Numbered from the stretch's first letter, positions 14,522 to 23,429 are shown. The stretch: DNA of 33,727 bases from an uncultured Prevotellaceae bacterium (GCA_902774925.1 CACYKE010000033.1:1-33727); one strand, 5' to 3'. The notes: a model not told the origin generated them from the sequence alone. Numbers and translations are program-made.

Positions 14522-17500
14522 ATGAAGCACTATACACGCATACTGAGCATCCTAATGCTGGCCCTGCTGACCATCGTGATGCCTGCCACAGCCCAGACCG
14601 ATGACAACAAGAACAAGGCTATCGTTGAGACCACCGATGGCACCCAGCAGTTGAATACCGACGACATCAGCGTCATCCGCTTCGACAGTGGTAAGATAAC
14701 CATCGAGCAGCCCTGGGGCAACACCACCTACGACCGTACCCTGCGCAGCCTCTCCTTCTTCCGTCCGCTGCCTGGCACCCTGCGCCTGACGGCTACTACC
14801 GACATCAACGCCAACGATGGCGGCAACCGCGCCCAGGTCATTGACGGCGGCGGCAAGCTGAAGTCAACGTGGGAAAGCGGCGACGTGGTTTATGTCTATG
14901 CCGACGCCAGCAGCACCAGCAGCATTGGTACGCTGACGCCGACAACCATTGGCGCGAGCACCGCCACCCTGACCGGTGACATCAATGCCGATGACCTTAG
15001 CAATGGTCAGACGCTCTATTTCTCCACCAAGGACCGTGCTACGTTCGACCTCACGTCGCAGGACGGCACCGTGGAGAGCCTGTTCTATTTCACTGCCACA
15101 GCCGAAATCACCATCGATGGCGGTAACGCAACCATCGCTGATATGACTTTCGAGCGTCCCATCGCCGTCGTGAAGTTCTCGCTGAAAGACAAGGGTAACA
15201 GCGATGCTGCTATCAGCGCCTCTGAATTGCAAGTCACCGTGAATAACACGATTTATACCGTTACACCTTCTTCTGCGACCGACGTGCTCTATGTGGGCAT
15301 TCCTGGCATCAGCAGCAAAGCTATCATCCTCGATGCCGCCGTTGGTGACAAGGCGTATGTTTACAACAAGTCGGGCGTAAGTTTCACCAACAACGAGTAC
15401 TACGCCATCACGGTGAAGATGACGGAATATGCTCCTAATACAACGCCGCTCACCTTCCAGGCAATGGCCGACGATGTTACGGTAAAGCTCCATAAATTTC
15501 AGACAGCCCAGCCCTCCCTGCAATATAGGAAGAATGATGGGGATTGGACAACCTTAACTTTCGTTGACACCTACAATTCCACCAGCATCTCGCTTAACAC
15601 AGGCGACAAGCTTTCCTTCAGGGGCAATAATACCACGTTGACAGAAGATCAAAATGGCTATTGTAAATTCGAGTTATCGGGCAATTGTTACGTTTATGGT
15701 AACATTATGAGTCTTCTCGACAAGGATGACTTCCCCACAAACAAAACGCTGTCGGCAGGATTTACTTTCTATCAACTATTTTTAGGCGCTCCCATATACA
15801 ACCATCCGTCCAAAACTCTGGTTCTTCCCGCTACGACGTTGGCAGCATCTTGTTACTCAGATATGTTCGCGGGCTGCACCCATCTGACGACGGCCCCCGC
15901 ACTGCCCGCTGCTACACTGGCTAATGCCTGCTACAAAAACATGTTCCGAGGCTGCACCGGCCTGACAACAGCACCCACATTGTCTGCTACTACATTGGCT
16001 AATGAATGCTATAGAAATATGTTCGGTGGCTGTACTGGCCTGACAACGGCACCAACGCTACAAGCAGAGTCATTGGCCAATGAATGTTATGAAGAGATGT
16101 TCTCTGGCTGTACCGGACTGACGACAGCACCCAATCTGCCAGCCAAGACAGCAGCAGAATACTGCTACTACTATATGTTTGAGGGATGTACGGCATTGGC
16201 AACGGCCCCCGTTCTGTCAGCCACGACGATGGCATCTCATTGCTACTATGCTATGTTTAAGGGTTGCACCAGTCTGACAACGGCTCCGGACTTGCCTGCC
16301 ACAACGCTGGCATCCTATTGCTATGCCAATATGTTCTTAAACTGCACTGGACTTACTACGGCACCTACAATCTTACCTGCCACTACACTGGTTGCCAATT
16401 GTTATAGAAGCATGTTCGATGGCTGTAAGGAATTGACTACAGCTCCCGTACTTCCTGCCGCTACATTGCAATACTACTGCTATGCTTGGATGTTCGACGG
16501 CTGCAAAAAACTGAACAACGTGACCTGCCTGGCTACGAATATTTCGGCAGATGATTGCACATACTATTGGCTCAATGGCGTGGCTGCAACAGGTACTTTC
16601 ACCAAGGCTGCATCAATGACAGGGTGGACGAGTGGTGCCAGCGGCATACCCAGCGACTGGACGGTAAAAAATGCCGTCCCCACCGGCGCCCTCGGTGGTA
16701 AGTTCACCGTTAACGCCGGCAGCGGACAGGTGAGTTTCTCGCAGGGCAACCTGCAATACCAGGCTAGTACCAGCACTTGGCGCTTTGCTACAAACCAATA
16801 TGACTTTGTGGGTAACGCAACCGTTGGTAATGTGTATGAAAATGAGACGAAATGCAATAACGCCAGCATCGGCGGTTCCTATTCCGGTTGGATAGACCTC
16901 TTCGGTTGGGGAACGGGCAACAATCCGACAAATTCATCTACCAATAACAATGACTACGGCACTTTTACCGATTGGGGCGTGAATGCCATCTCTAATGGCG
17001 GTAACACTGCCGATTTGTGGCGCACACTGTCCAAAGACGAGTGGGGTTACCTGTTCAACACCCGCACGAATGCAGCAAATCTCCGCACCTTTGCAACTGT
17101 CAATGGAGTTGTGGGGCTTATTCTGATGCCTGATGGCTGGACGGCCGACGGTGTCAGTCTGACGATAACTACAGCCAACTATACCTCTAATATCATCTCC
17201 TTAGCCAATTGGAACACATTGGAGTCACAAGGTTGTGTCTTCTTGCCTTCGGCTGGTTATCGAGGCGGCACTACATTAGACTTGGTGCAGGATCATGGCA
17301 GCTATTGGTCTAATACGGCTTACAATTCAAATCACGCATATTACCTGGATGTCAAGACTAATGGTCTTGATCCGCATTATGAAAATAACCGCTACACTGG
17401 TCTTAGCGTACGTCTCGTCTACGAAACACCTTTCCAAGGCGCTGGAACAGAGTCAGACCCATACCTCATTTCTTCTGAGGCAGATTGGATTATTTTGGCC

Positions 17501-18448
17501 AACAAGGTCAATAGCGGCAATTCCTTTACTGGTAAGTTCTTCCGCCAGACAGCCAATATCAATGTGACGACGATGGTAGGCAATAGCAGCGATTCGAAAC
17601 CGTTCAGTGGTACATACGACGGCGACGGAAAGACGCTGAATCTAAGTCTCAATACTTTAACACCACACACAGCTCCATTCCGATTCATTGAAAACGCAAC
17701 TATCAAGAACGTCGTAACGACGGGTTCTGTACATTCTGCCGATAATCACCCCTCAGGGCTCGTGGGCGAAACCGATGGCACTTGCACCATCCAGAATTGC
17801 CGGGTAGGTGCCAGTGTTGGCGGTGCTCAGCACTCAGGCGGTATTGTGGGACATTGTTGGCACGCCAACATCTCTATCATTGGTTGCGTTTATTCAGGCA
17901 CGCTAACTCCTGCCAGCGGCCAATGGACTGGCGGTATCATCGGTTGGGGCGGAGACGGAGGCGGTCACACCATATCCATCTCCGACTGTCTCTTTGCCGG
18001 TACCCTTACAGGTTCCACTAAATTCCATCCTATAGGAATCTTACAAAACCAAAGCAACACCAAGTATTTAAGCAATACATATTACACATTAGGTGCTCAA
18101 AACACTAATGATGATGCGAGTTTTGTCAACGGCCTCTCTTATAAGGGCAAGTTTGCCCACTCCATCACAGCAGGCACAGGCGTTACGGTAGCCAGGACCG
18201 GAGCAACGGCGGTATACGACGTCAGCGGTATCACCAGTTATGGCACGGGCATTCTCTATGACGGTGTGCTCTATGCTGGCAACGGCGAGGAAGTCAGCCT
18301 CTCGCTCAGTCCCGGCGAAACACCAACTGGATCCACTTTCCGCCAGTACACCGTGACAGGTGGCGGCTCGCTGGACAATCCAACTAGCAATAGCCCAACC
18401 CTTACCATGACCGATGCCAATCAGACTATCGGTGCCGAATGGGAGTAG
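14522..18448 (+). CDS. large surface protein: fimbrillin-like, 26-residue Cys repeats, FISUMP-like and GLUG regions
   Basis: This 1308-residue protein has a signal peptide (to about residue 25, ending MPATAQ). Residues 30-310 resemble fimbrillin/Mfa-type domains (TTDGTQQLNTDDISVIRF; TFERPIAVVKFSL). Residues about 439-672 hold nine 26-residue repeats of the form LAxxCYxxMFxGCTxLTTAP, related to BspA leucine-rich repeats with two Cys per unit. Residues about 723-970 resemble the FISUMP/C-type lectin-like fold (FSQGNLQYQASTSTWRFA, LFGWGTGNN, LPSAGYRGG, SVRLV). Residues about 975-1200 are GLUG-type beta-helix (GTESDPYLISSEADWIILA, FSGTYDGDGKTLN, GGIVGH). The end, ANQTIGAEWE, lacks the tail motif found on neighbours. 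It is a likely adhesin. It is third in the operon starting at 13966 and followed by a terminator. Confidence 0.85.
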   Translation: MKHYTRILSILMLALLTIVMPATAQTDDNKNKAIVETTDGTQQLNTDDISVIRFDSGKITIEQPWGNTTYDRTLRSLSFFRPLPGTLRLTATTDINANDGGNRAQVIDGGGKLKSTWESGDVVYVYADASSTSSIGTLTPTTIGASTATLTGDINADDLSNGQTLYFSTKDRATFDLTSQDGTVESLFYFTATAEITIDGGNATIADMTFERPIAVVKFSLKDKGNSDAAISASELQVTVNNTIYTVTPSSATDVLYVGIPGISSKAIILDAAVGDKAYVYNKSGVSFTNNEYYAITVKMTEYAPNTTPLTFQAMADDVTVKLHKFQTAQPSLQYRKNDGDWTTLTFVDTYNSTSISLNTGDKLSFRGNNTTLTEDQNGYCKFELSGNCYVYGNIMSLLDKDDFPTNKTLSAGFTFYQLFLGAPIYNHPSKTLVLPATTLAASCYSDMFAGCTHLTTAPALPAATLANACYKNMFRGCTGLTTAPTLSATTLANECYRNMFGGCTGLTTAPTLQAESLANECYEEMFSGCTGLTTAPNLPAKTAAEYCYYYMFEGCTALATAPVLSATTMASHCYYAMFKGCTSLTTAPDLPATTLASYCYANMFLNCTGLTTAPTILPATTLVANCYRSMFDGCKELTTAPVLPAATLQYYCYAWMFDGCKKLNNVTCLATNISADDCTYYWLNGVAATGTFTKAASMTGWTSGASGIPSDWTVKNAVPTGALGGKFTVNAGSGQVSFSQGNLQYQASTSTWRFATNQYDFVGNATVGNVYENETKCNNASIGGSYSGWIDLFGWGTGNNPTNSSTNNNDYGTFTDWGVNAISNGGNTADLWRTLSKDEWGYLFNTRTNAANLRTFATVNGVVGLILMPDGWTADGVSLTITTANYTSNIISLANWNTLESQGCVFLPSAGYRGGTTLDLVQDHGSYWSNTAYNSNHAYYLDVKTNGLDPHYENNRYTGLSVRLVYETPFQGAGTESDPYLISSEADWIILANKVNSGNSFTGKFFRQTANINVTTMVGNSSDSKPFSGTYDGDGKTLNLSLNTLTPHTAPFRFIENATIKNVVTTGSVHSADNHPSGLVGETDGTCTIQNCRVGASVGGAQHSGGIVGHCWHANISIIGCVYSGTLTPASGQWTGGIIGWGGDGGGHTISISDCLFAGTLTGSTKFHPIGILQNQSNTKYLSNTYYTLGAQNTNDDASFVNGLSYKGKFAHSITAGTGVTVARTGATAVYDVSGITSYGTGILYDGVLYAGNGEEVSLSLSPGETPTGSTFRQYTVTGGGSLDNPTSNSPTLTMTDANQTIGAEWE
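15838..16543 (+). repeat. nine tandem 78-bp coding repeats
   Basis: Nine units encode 26-residue modules with conserved CY, MF, GC and LTTAP positions. Seven are exactly 26 residues. The seventh has one extra residue (TAPTILPATT) and the last is divergent (KKLNNVTCLAT). DNA identity between neighbouring units is only moderate, so the array looks old, not recently expanded. Confidence 0.85.
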
Positions 18449-18498
18449 TCCCGAGTTAAGCGTAACTCTTAGAACATAAAAATAATAAATTTGGTTAT

Positions 18499-18532
18499 CC
18501 TCCTCGCGCTTTCTAGCGCGGGGAGGTTTTTT
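18499..18532 (+). terminator. terminator after the large surface protein gene
   Basis: The arms cctcctcgcgct and agcgcggggagg form 12 base pairs (one G-U) around the loop ttct. Six T follow. It lies 50 bases after the stop at 18448. Confidence 0.92.
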
Positions 18533-18602
18533 GTACATAGAAGAGACGGTTCCTTTTGTGTATTTCTCCCGATGAAATGGGGAAAAAAGTAGGTTTTCCT
18601 GA

Positions 18603-18662
18603 TTTGAGACATATTTTTCCTCCAGTGAGACATCAGTTTCGCTGAAAGTTCGTAATTTTGCA
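18603..18662 (+). promoter_or_regulatory. promoter with two TGAGAC boxes upstream of the 18741 operon
   Basis: TGAGAC occurs at 18605-18610 and 18626-18631 (21 bp apart), and the -7 box TAATTTTG at 18653-18660 starts 27 bp after the second box. Box sequence, box spacing and distance to the promoter are identical to 9856-9915. There is no good -33 TTTG. It should control the three genes at 18741-23003. Confidence 0.7.
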
Positions 18663-18675
18663 ATCGAATAATCAA

Positions 18676-18748
18676 TTATGCATTGTGCATTGTGAATTGT
18701 GCATTGTGAATTTTGAATTATGAATTATGAATTGTGAATTATGAATTA
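18676..18748 (+). repeat. degenerate tandem repeat of attgtgaatt/attgtgcatt units
   Basis: About eight imperfect 9-10-bp units (attatgcatt, gtgcattgtg, aattatgaatt and variants) fill the leader between the promoter and the first gene. They run into the proposed start codon, so the exact start of the next gene is uncertain. Such slipped repeats in spacers are typical of Prevotella. Confidence 0.8.
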
Positions 18749-19289
18749 CGAAATGATTATCACCGTCGCCCTCGCCGCCGCTATCATCGTGATTGTGTTG
18801 GCATTGGTTGCCGTCATCGTGTTCCAGCGTTGGCGCATCAGTGACAGCAACGCCCATCTCAAAGAGTTTATCAACGAGAACCTGGAGTTACGCCAAAAGA
18901 TACGGCAAGCGGGCATGTCTGTGGCTTTACTCTGCATAACGGCAACAGCAGTGGCACAGACGCCCTCCGATGTTTCATGGAGGTATGCTGACAGATTTCC
19001 AAAGTTACCGCCGTTGAGGGCCGATTTTGATTATGCCTTGTTCACCCATTCCCAGCCGAACTGGCTACAGATGCCTTTGGGAAGCACCCAGAAACAGGAC
19101 ACCGTCAAAATCGAATCTGTTATGTTTCGTCATCAGGAACATAATTCGACGACGCAATATCATTACAAGTCGCGACCCGATTACTCGAAGATGGTCGACA
19201 ACTTGGGGGGCGTCCGCGACCATATTGTAAGAAAAAGGAGATGGGATGAAGGCCGACCGCTCCAGCCACTGGCACCAAGGATGAGATAA
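18741..19289 (+). CDS. small membrane/exported protein of unknown function
   Basis: I do not recognise this 182-residue protein. Residues 5-28 are a strong transmembrane helix (MIITVALAAAIIVIVLALVA), followed by a short charged helical stretch to about 57. A second hydrophobic stretch at 59-72 then looks like a signal peptide of its own (MSVALLCITATAVAQTPSD, Met at 18915). The rest is hydrophilic and rich in aromatic and basic residues (YHYKSRPDYSKM). It is either a two-helix membrane protein or two coding units merged in one frame. ATG at 18753 is an alternative start because the repeats end there. It is first in a three-gene operon with the gene at 19324 and the C10 protease, behind the TGAGAC-box promoter. 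Confidence 0.65.
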   Translation: MNYEMIITVALAAAIIVIVLALVAVIVFQRWRISDSNAHLKEFINENLELRQKIRQAGMSVALLCITATAVAQTPSDVSWRYADRFPKLPPLRADFDYALFTHSQPNWLQMPLGSTQKQDTVKIESVMFRHQEHNSTTQYHYKSRPDYSKMVDNLGGVRDHIVRKRRWDEGRPLQPLAPRMR

Positions 19290-19323
19290 ATAATTATGAA
19301 CTAAAAAATATGATGATAAAAAA

Positions 19324-20556
19324 ATGAACGTGAAATTCAAGATGCCCAAGTTCGGGCGCGACCTGACAGTAAAGGGATGGTTCAAGGAACTGCTGATGAC
19401 CTTCCTCGGAACCACCATTTCCATTGTTCTCACCTTCGGCTCAGCCACAATGATAGAGAAGAAGGAGGCCGAAGATGCCCGCCGACTGCTGGCCATGACC
19501 ATCGTCAGCGACATCGACAAGAGCCTCGAAGTCGTTAAAAACCGCTTAAAATACGAAGATGAATGCAGTGGCATCTCCTATTACCTGATGTGGAACCAGC
19601 ACCGGTTAGAGGAGATTGGCTCCGACTCAATTGATGCCTTCCTCAATTACGTGACCGATTTCGGATTCCCCAGAGAACTCGAGATGGAGACCAGCAACGA
19701 GCACATCTTCAACAGTAGCCAGGACTCGTGGCGCACGCTGAGCGACAAGCGATTCCTCAGCAACGTGCAGAACTTCTACAACGCCCGCAACTTCATGGAA
19801 CAGCAACGCAAGGAGAGCGTCTTCTTCCGGAAACCGGTAAGCCGCGAGGAGGAATACAACCTCATCATGGAGTCGGACGACATGAAAAGCTACGAAGCCA
19901 TCCTGGCCACCTGCCGCCGCCTGCTCCAGACTCCCCGCGTGCAGAACTACATCGGCTGGAGGAGTCAACGGATGGCCCTGTATAACGATCTGTTGCAGTA
20001 CATCAACGTCAACGAGGAGAACAAGTTCCTCATGGGCATCACCGAGAAGGAACTGGAGGAGTTCCGCAACCAGAGCCTGATGGTCGTAAGCCGCGCCAAG
20101 GAGGCCGACCTCGTGGGTACCTGGAACGCCGTGCTGACCAGCGTCAACGACAGCACCGAATACACCTTCCGCAAAGACCACACCTTCACCTCCCTCCGGA
20201 CTATAAAATGGAACCACTACTGCTTCCGTGGGAAAATCACAACCCAAGTCACCCTGTCCGGCCATTGGGAAATCGTGGGCGACACGCTGGTAAAGACCTT
20301 CGACATGAAGACCCTCAAGATTGACAACGACGAAAGCCACATTACCTGCTCCAAAGAGGAGCGCGAGCAACAGCTCCCGGCAGTGAGACAAGGCATGATG
20401 GACAGGTTAACAGGCTCTTTCAAGCGAATCAACACCAACAACCGCGTGCCACAGGCCACCAACCTCGACCGCACCGGCACCCGCCTCGAACTCACCGAGG
20501 CCGACATGCCCCCCGTGCACTATCAGAAGAAAGATAAACCAAATAATAACAAGTAA
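19324..20556 (+). CDS. membrane-anchored protein of unknown function with a lipocalin-like segment
   Basis: This 410-residue protein has a short basic N-terminus and one transmembrane helix at about 23-43 (ELLMTFLGTTISIVLTFGSA). A long helical region follows, about 45-260, rich in charged residues (EDARRLLAMTIVSDIDKSLE). A segment at about 265-345 (LVGTWNAVLTSVNDSTEYTF...GHWEIVGDTLVKTFD) has the look of lipocalin-like/META-type stress domains. The tail is polar. It starts 34 bases after the preceding stop and ends two bases before the protease start, so it is co-expressed with the protease. A role in protease handling or envelope stress is possible but unsupported by any motif I recognise. 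Confidence 0.75.
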   Translation: MNVKFKMPKFGRDLTVKGWFKELLMTFLGTTISIVLTFGSATMIEKKEAEDARRLLAMTIVSDIDKSLEVVKNRLKYEDECSGISYYLMWNQHRLEEIGSDSIDAFLNYVTDFGFPRELEMETSNEHIFNSSQDSWRTLSDKRFLSNVQNFYNARNFMEQQRKESVFFRKPVSREEEYNLIMESDDMKSYEAILATCRRLLQTPRVQNYIGWRSQRMALYNDLLQYINVNEENKFLMGITEKELEEFRNQSLMVVSRAKEADLVGTWNAVLTSVNDSTEYTFRKDHTFTSLRTIKWNHYCFRGKITTQVTLSGHWEIVGDTLVKTFDMKTLKIDNDESHITCSKEEREQQLPAVRQGMMDRLTGSFKRINTNNRVPQATNLDRTGTRLELTEADMPPVHYQKKDKPNNNK

Positions 20557-20558
20557 GT

Positions 20559-23003
20559 ATGAAAAAGATTTTGATGACAGCTATCCTTTGCTGCGCAATG
20601 ACAACAACGATGATGGCGGAACCCGTGTCGCCTGAGACCGCACGACAGGCTGCCGCCAAGTTCCTGAACAAGAAAGGTGTATCGCTGAAGAGTGAGGCCA
20701 TGAGGGCCAAGAACCGCGCCATGGGCCATTCGGACAGCGGAGAACAGACGGAGGCCAGCCCCTACTATGTGTTCAATGCCACAGCCTCACAGGGCTTTGT
20801 CGTGGTGAGCGGTGACGACTGCGTAGGTGGCAACCTCGTGCTGGGCTATACGTCGCATGGCAGCTTCGACGCTGAGGCTATCCCCGACAACCTGCAGTGG
20901 TGGCTCGACGTGACAGCTACCCAGATTAGCACGCTCAGCCGTCTCGGCGTAAAGGCCAGGGCGGTGGCGCTCCACAACGATATCGCCCCCATGGTGACTG
21001 CCCGCTGGGACCAGGGGGTTCCCTATAACGCCTTCTGCCCGATGACTGACGGCAAACAATGCATCACGGGATGTATGGCTACGGCACTAAGTCAGGTAAT
21101 GTACTATTACCGTTGGCCACAAGGGCCGATTGCCGAGGAACTGCCTGCATATACGATGGCCAACGGTCGCGTGATTGACGGTCTGCCCGTGACGTCGTTT
21201 GACTGGGACAACATGGTGGACGACTACACCAAGACCACTACCGAGGCCCAGCAGGCTGCTGTTGCCACGCTGATGCGCTACTGCGGGCAAGTGATACAGA
21301 TGGACTATGGGCCACAACTCTCCAGCGGACGTCTTTACGACACAGACCTCCTCGTCAACAGCTTCGGCTACGACCCCGGTCTCTATCTCGCCAGAGCCGA
21401 CGAATACACCGTGAGCGGCTGGGACGAACTGATATACAATGAACTACGCGAAGGACGCCCCATGGTATATATTGGACAGTCCACCGGTGGCGGTCATGCC
21501 TTTGTCGTCGACGGCTACGAGGTGCGCGACGGTGCAGGCTACTATGACGTAAACTGGGGCTGGACCGGTAGGGGCAACGGCTTCTTCAGAATCAACCTGC
21601 TCAATCCCGACACGTCCGGCTCGGGCGGTAGCACCACCAAGGATGGATACAACTACAAGCAGGCTGCCCTCATCGGACTGCAGCCGCAAAAAGGCTCGTC
21701 AGAGGGGAACTACCGCTACCTTAGCAGTGTCATGTGGGATGCCGCTGACGGCGATATTGAGCATGTGTTCGTAATGATTAATTCCTCATACCGCCCCGGC
21801 ACCTTCACCGTCGCACTGGCCGAGCGCAACGATGATGGCACACCTGACCTCGACCGCATCAGCAACTCCAAGGACTATGATTTTACCAGTTACAGCAACG
21901 CCAACATCGCAACAGGCGAGAACTGCGGAACACTTGTCCTCCCGCTCACCAATGACCTCTTCGGCAATCTCACGCCAGGCCGTCACAAACTGATGTTTGT
22001 CAATCGCGAGGCAGGAACCAGCGCCTCTTGGCGACCCGTATTCGGTCCCAGCAGCTACATAGAGGTCAATATCGGAGAGACAGGCGAAGTGACGGAAACC
22101 ATTATCCATCCGATGCAGCCGCAGCTCGCTGCCGCTGCCTCAGACATCAAGATTGAAGGTCTGAAGCAGTGGGGCATCGCCCAGAACGTCACCGCCACCA
22201 TCCAGAATACCGGTACCGAAGACTTTATCGGCTCTGTAGATTGCGGCATCTATTATGTGGAGGACGGCGTACTGAAAGTCCTGAAAAGAGTCTTCCAGAC
22301 AGGCCTCATGGTGGAGGCAGGCGGCACGTCAGACATCTTCTACGGTCTCTCCATACCGCATGCTGGCGAATTCGTGTTCCTGCTGACCAGGGGCGGCGTC
22401 GGTAAGGACATTTCGGGCAGTAAAGTCGCCGACATCACTCAGGCTCCGGGCTACATAGGCCACAAAAGCGTAACCTTCGACAACCTGAACTTCTACTTGT
22501 TGGATATGCAGTACGCCGAGCGCAATGACGATCAGGGCAATCCTGCCTACTACCTCGACCTCATCATTGCCAACGACACACCGATGGACTACGATGCCGT
22601 GGTGCTGGCCGAGTTCTACAAACTCAACGCCGGGGGTGGCTACGACCCCGTGGTATTCCCCGCGCAGCCCAACGTCTATGCAAATTTCCAACTCGGTAGC
22701 AACATGCGGAAAGACCTCTCCATCCGCCTGGCCGAAGCCCTTGAGCCTGGCGAGTACGGAATCAACCTGCTCATCGCCAACGACTTCCACAGCCGTATAC
22801 CCAACGACTACTTCGTCTTTGCTGCCGGTCCGCTTACCGTCTCGCCCCCCACAAGCATTCGTTCAATTGATAATGGACAATTAACAATTGACAATGAGGC
22901 TGGCGCATGGTACGACCTGCAGGGTCGTAAAATAGCTAACGGCCAAAAGCCAAAAGCTAAGGGCCTCTACATCGTGAATGGTCGTAAGGTCGTGATTAAG
23001 TGA
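20559..23003 (+). CDS. secreted C10-family cysteine protease (interpain/streptopain type)
   Basis: This 814-residue protein has a signal peptide (1-20) and then a propeptide with the Spi/inhibitor-like fold (about 21-140; TARQAAAKFLNKKGV, GFVVVSGDD). The peptidase domain follows. Catalytic Cys172 lies in CITGCMATALSQVMYYY, His313 in GGGHAFVVDGY and the Asn/Trp pair in VNWGWTGRGNGFF (331-343), matching interpain A and SpeB. Residues about 375-770 are beta-rich accessory domains. The C-terminus is SIDNGQLTIDNEAG then WYDLQGRKIANGQKP and KGLYIVNGRKVVIK, the recurring tail probably used for secretion or anchoring. It is last in its operon and followed by a terminator. Related enzymes degrade host proteins and complement. 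Confidence 0.92.
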   Translation: MKKILMTAILCCAMTTTMMAEPVSPETARQAAAKFLNKKGVSLKSEAMRAKNRAMGHSDSGEQTEASPYYVFNATASQGFVVVSGDDCVGGNLVLGYTSHGSFDAEAIPDNLQWWLDVTATQISTLSRLGVKARAVALHNDIAPMVTARWDQGVPYNAFCPMTDGKQCITGCMATALSQVMYYYRWPQGPIAEELPAYTMANGRVIDGLPVTSFDWDNMVDDYTKTTTEAQQAAVATLMRYCGQVIQMDYGPQLSSGRLYDTDLLVNSFGYDPGLYLARADEYTVSGWDELIYNELREGRPMVYIGQSTGGGHAFVVDGYEVRDGAGYYDVNWGWTGRGNGFFRINLLNPDTSGSGGSTTKDGYNYKQAALIGLQPQKGSSEGNYRYLSSVMWDAADGDIEHVFVMINSSYRPGTFTVALAERNDDGTPDLDRISNSKDYDFTSYSNANIATGENCGTLVLPLTNDLFGNLTPGRHKLMFVNREAGTSASWRPVFGPSSYIEVNIGETGEVTETIIHPMQPQLAAAASDIKIEGLKQWGIAQNVTATIQNTGTEDFIGSVDCGIYYVEDGVLKVLKRVFQTGLMVEAGGTSDIFYGLSIPHAGEFVFLLTRGGVGKDISGSKVADITQAPGYIGHKSVTFDNLNFYLLDMQYAERNDDQGNPAYYLDLIIANDTPMDYDAVVLAEFYKLNAGGGYDPVVFPAQPNVYANFQLGSNMRKDLSIRLAEALEPGEYGINLLIANDFHSRIPNDYFVFAAGPLTVSPPTSIRSIDNGQLTIDNEAGAWYDLQGRKIANGQKPKAKGLYIVNGRKVVIK
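22863..22896 (+). repeat. translated caattg/acaatta repeat before the C10 protease tail
   Basis: The stretch caattgataatggacaatt aacaattgacaatg repeats caattg and gacaatt and is read in frame as SIDNGQLTIDNE, directly ahead of the tail WYDLQGRK. It resembles spacer repeats such as 18676-18748 more than the surrounding GC-richer coding sequence. Confidence 0.75.
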
Positions 23004-23008
23004 GAGAA

Positions 23009-23047
23009 AAATTCGGGCTCATCGTTTGGTGGGCTCGAATTTTTTTG
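23009..23047 (+). terminator. terminator of the C10 protease operon
   Basis: aaattcgggctc (23009-23020) pairs with gggctcgaattt (23031-23042) over 12 positions with two G-U pairs, followed by further T to 23047. It begins six bases after the stop. Confidence 0.9.
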
Positions 23048-23071
23048 TGTCATTTTTGTGTCATTCAAATT

Positions 23072-23104
23072 AAAATGAGCCTACCAAACGGTAAGCTCAC
23101 TTTT
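23072..23104 (-). terminator. terminator of the minus-strand operon ending at 23140
   Basis: Read on the minus strand, gagcttacc and ggtaggctc form a nine-pair stem (one G-U) around gttt, followed by a T-rich run. It converges with the plus-strand terminator at 23009. Confidence 0.85.
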
Positions 23105-23139
23105 ATTGTTTAATAATTCTTATAAGCCAATCAGCAAAA

Positions 23140-23265
23140 TTACCACTGTTCGTAGGTCTCGATGACGTCGTCCTTCGGCAGTGACTGCGGTGAGCCTGCC
23201 AGCAGCTGCGGCTGCGTCTTCATGCGGTAAACCATCATTTCGGGTTTCGAATATTCTTTTTTCAT
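23140..23265 (-). CDS. 41-residue peptide of the MKKxEYxxP...LLxGSP type
   Basis: Start ATG at 23265, stop TAA at 23142-23140. The peptide starts MKKEYSKPEMMVYRMKTQPQ, continues LLAGSPQSLPKDDVIETYEQ and ends in W. It shares with the 45-aa peptide at 13966 the start MKKxEY, a Pro at position 8-9, LL(A/S)GSP in the middle, an acidic end and a Trp at or next to the C-terminus. It is too short for standard gene callers, but the shared plan, the tight position (7 bases after a possible ORF) and the terminator behind it support a real gene. It is the last gene of the minus-strand unit headed by the 1817-aa surface protein. Function unknown. Confidence 0.75.
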   Translation of the reverse strand: MKKEYSKPEMMVYRMKTQPQLLAGSPQSLPKDDVIETYEQW

Positions 23266-23272
23266 AATGATT

Positions 23273-23419
23273 CTATTTATTGGAGTTAAATGGGGAGTTA
23301 AAAGGGTTTTGGGAGTTAAATGGGGAGTTAAAGAGGGAGTTAAAGTGGACGTTACTATTGCCGCCGACGTTGCCGCCCGTGAAACTATTGTCCTTTTTAA
23401 CTTCCATTTTAACTCCCAT
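23273..23419 (-). CDS. possible 48-residue Gly/Asn/Phe repeat peptide
   Basis: An open frame runs from ATG 23419 to TAG 23275-23273. It reads MGVKMEVKKDNSFTGGNVGG, then NSNVHF and a run of FNSP/FNSL-like tetrads, ending FNSNK. It fits exactly between the 1817-aa gene (stop at 23430, 10 bases upstream) and the 41-aa peptide (7 bases downstream). Against it, the FNS repeats are dictated by the ggagttaaa DNA repeat, so the frame may be open by chance. A second in-frame ATG lies at 23407. I cannot tell a real repeat peptide from non-coding repeat DNA by inspection alone. Confidence 0.35.
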   Translation of the reverse strand: MGVKMEVKKDNSFTGGNVGGNSNVHFNSLFNSPFNSQNPFNSPFNSNK

Positions 23420-23429
23420 TTTAACTTCC
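23282..23429. repeat. ggagttaaa repeat array with inverted arms
   Basis: Five direct copies of ggagttaaa (23282, 23294, 23312, 23324, 23336) are followed by a GC-rich core. Three inverted copies then follow (23396-23405, 23408-23416, 23420-23429; two of them ttaacttcc variants). Five against three arms could fold into a long imperfect cruciform around the core 23345-23395. The core itself has a direct repeat actattg. Confidence 0.8.

Noticed and set aside
15838-16543. The 78-bp repeats as a recent, unstable array
   Set aside because: Neighbouring units differ at many silent and coding positions, so recent slippage is unlikely; the repeats reflect protein structure.
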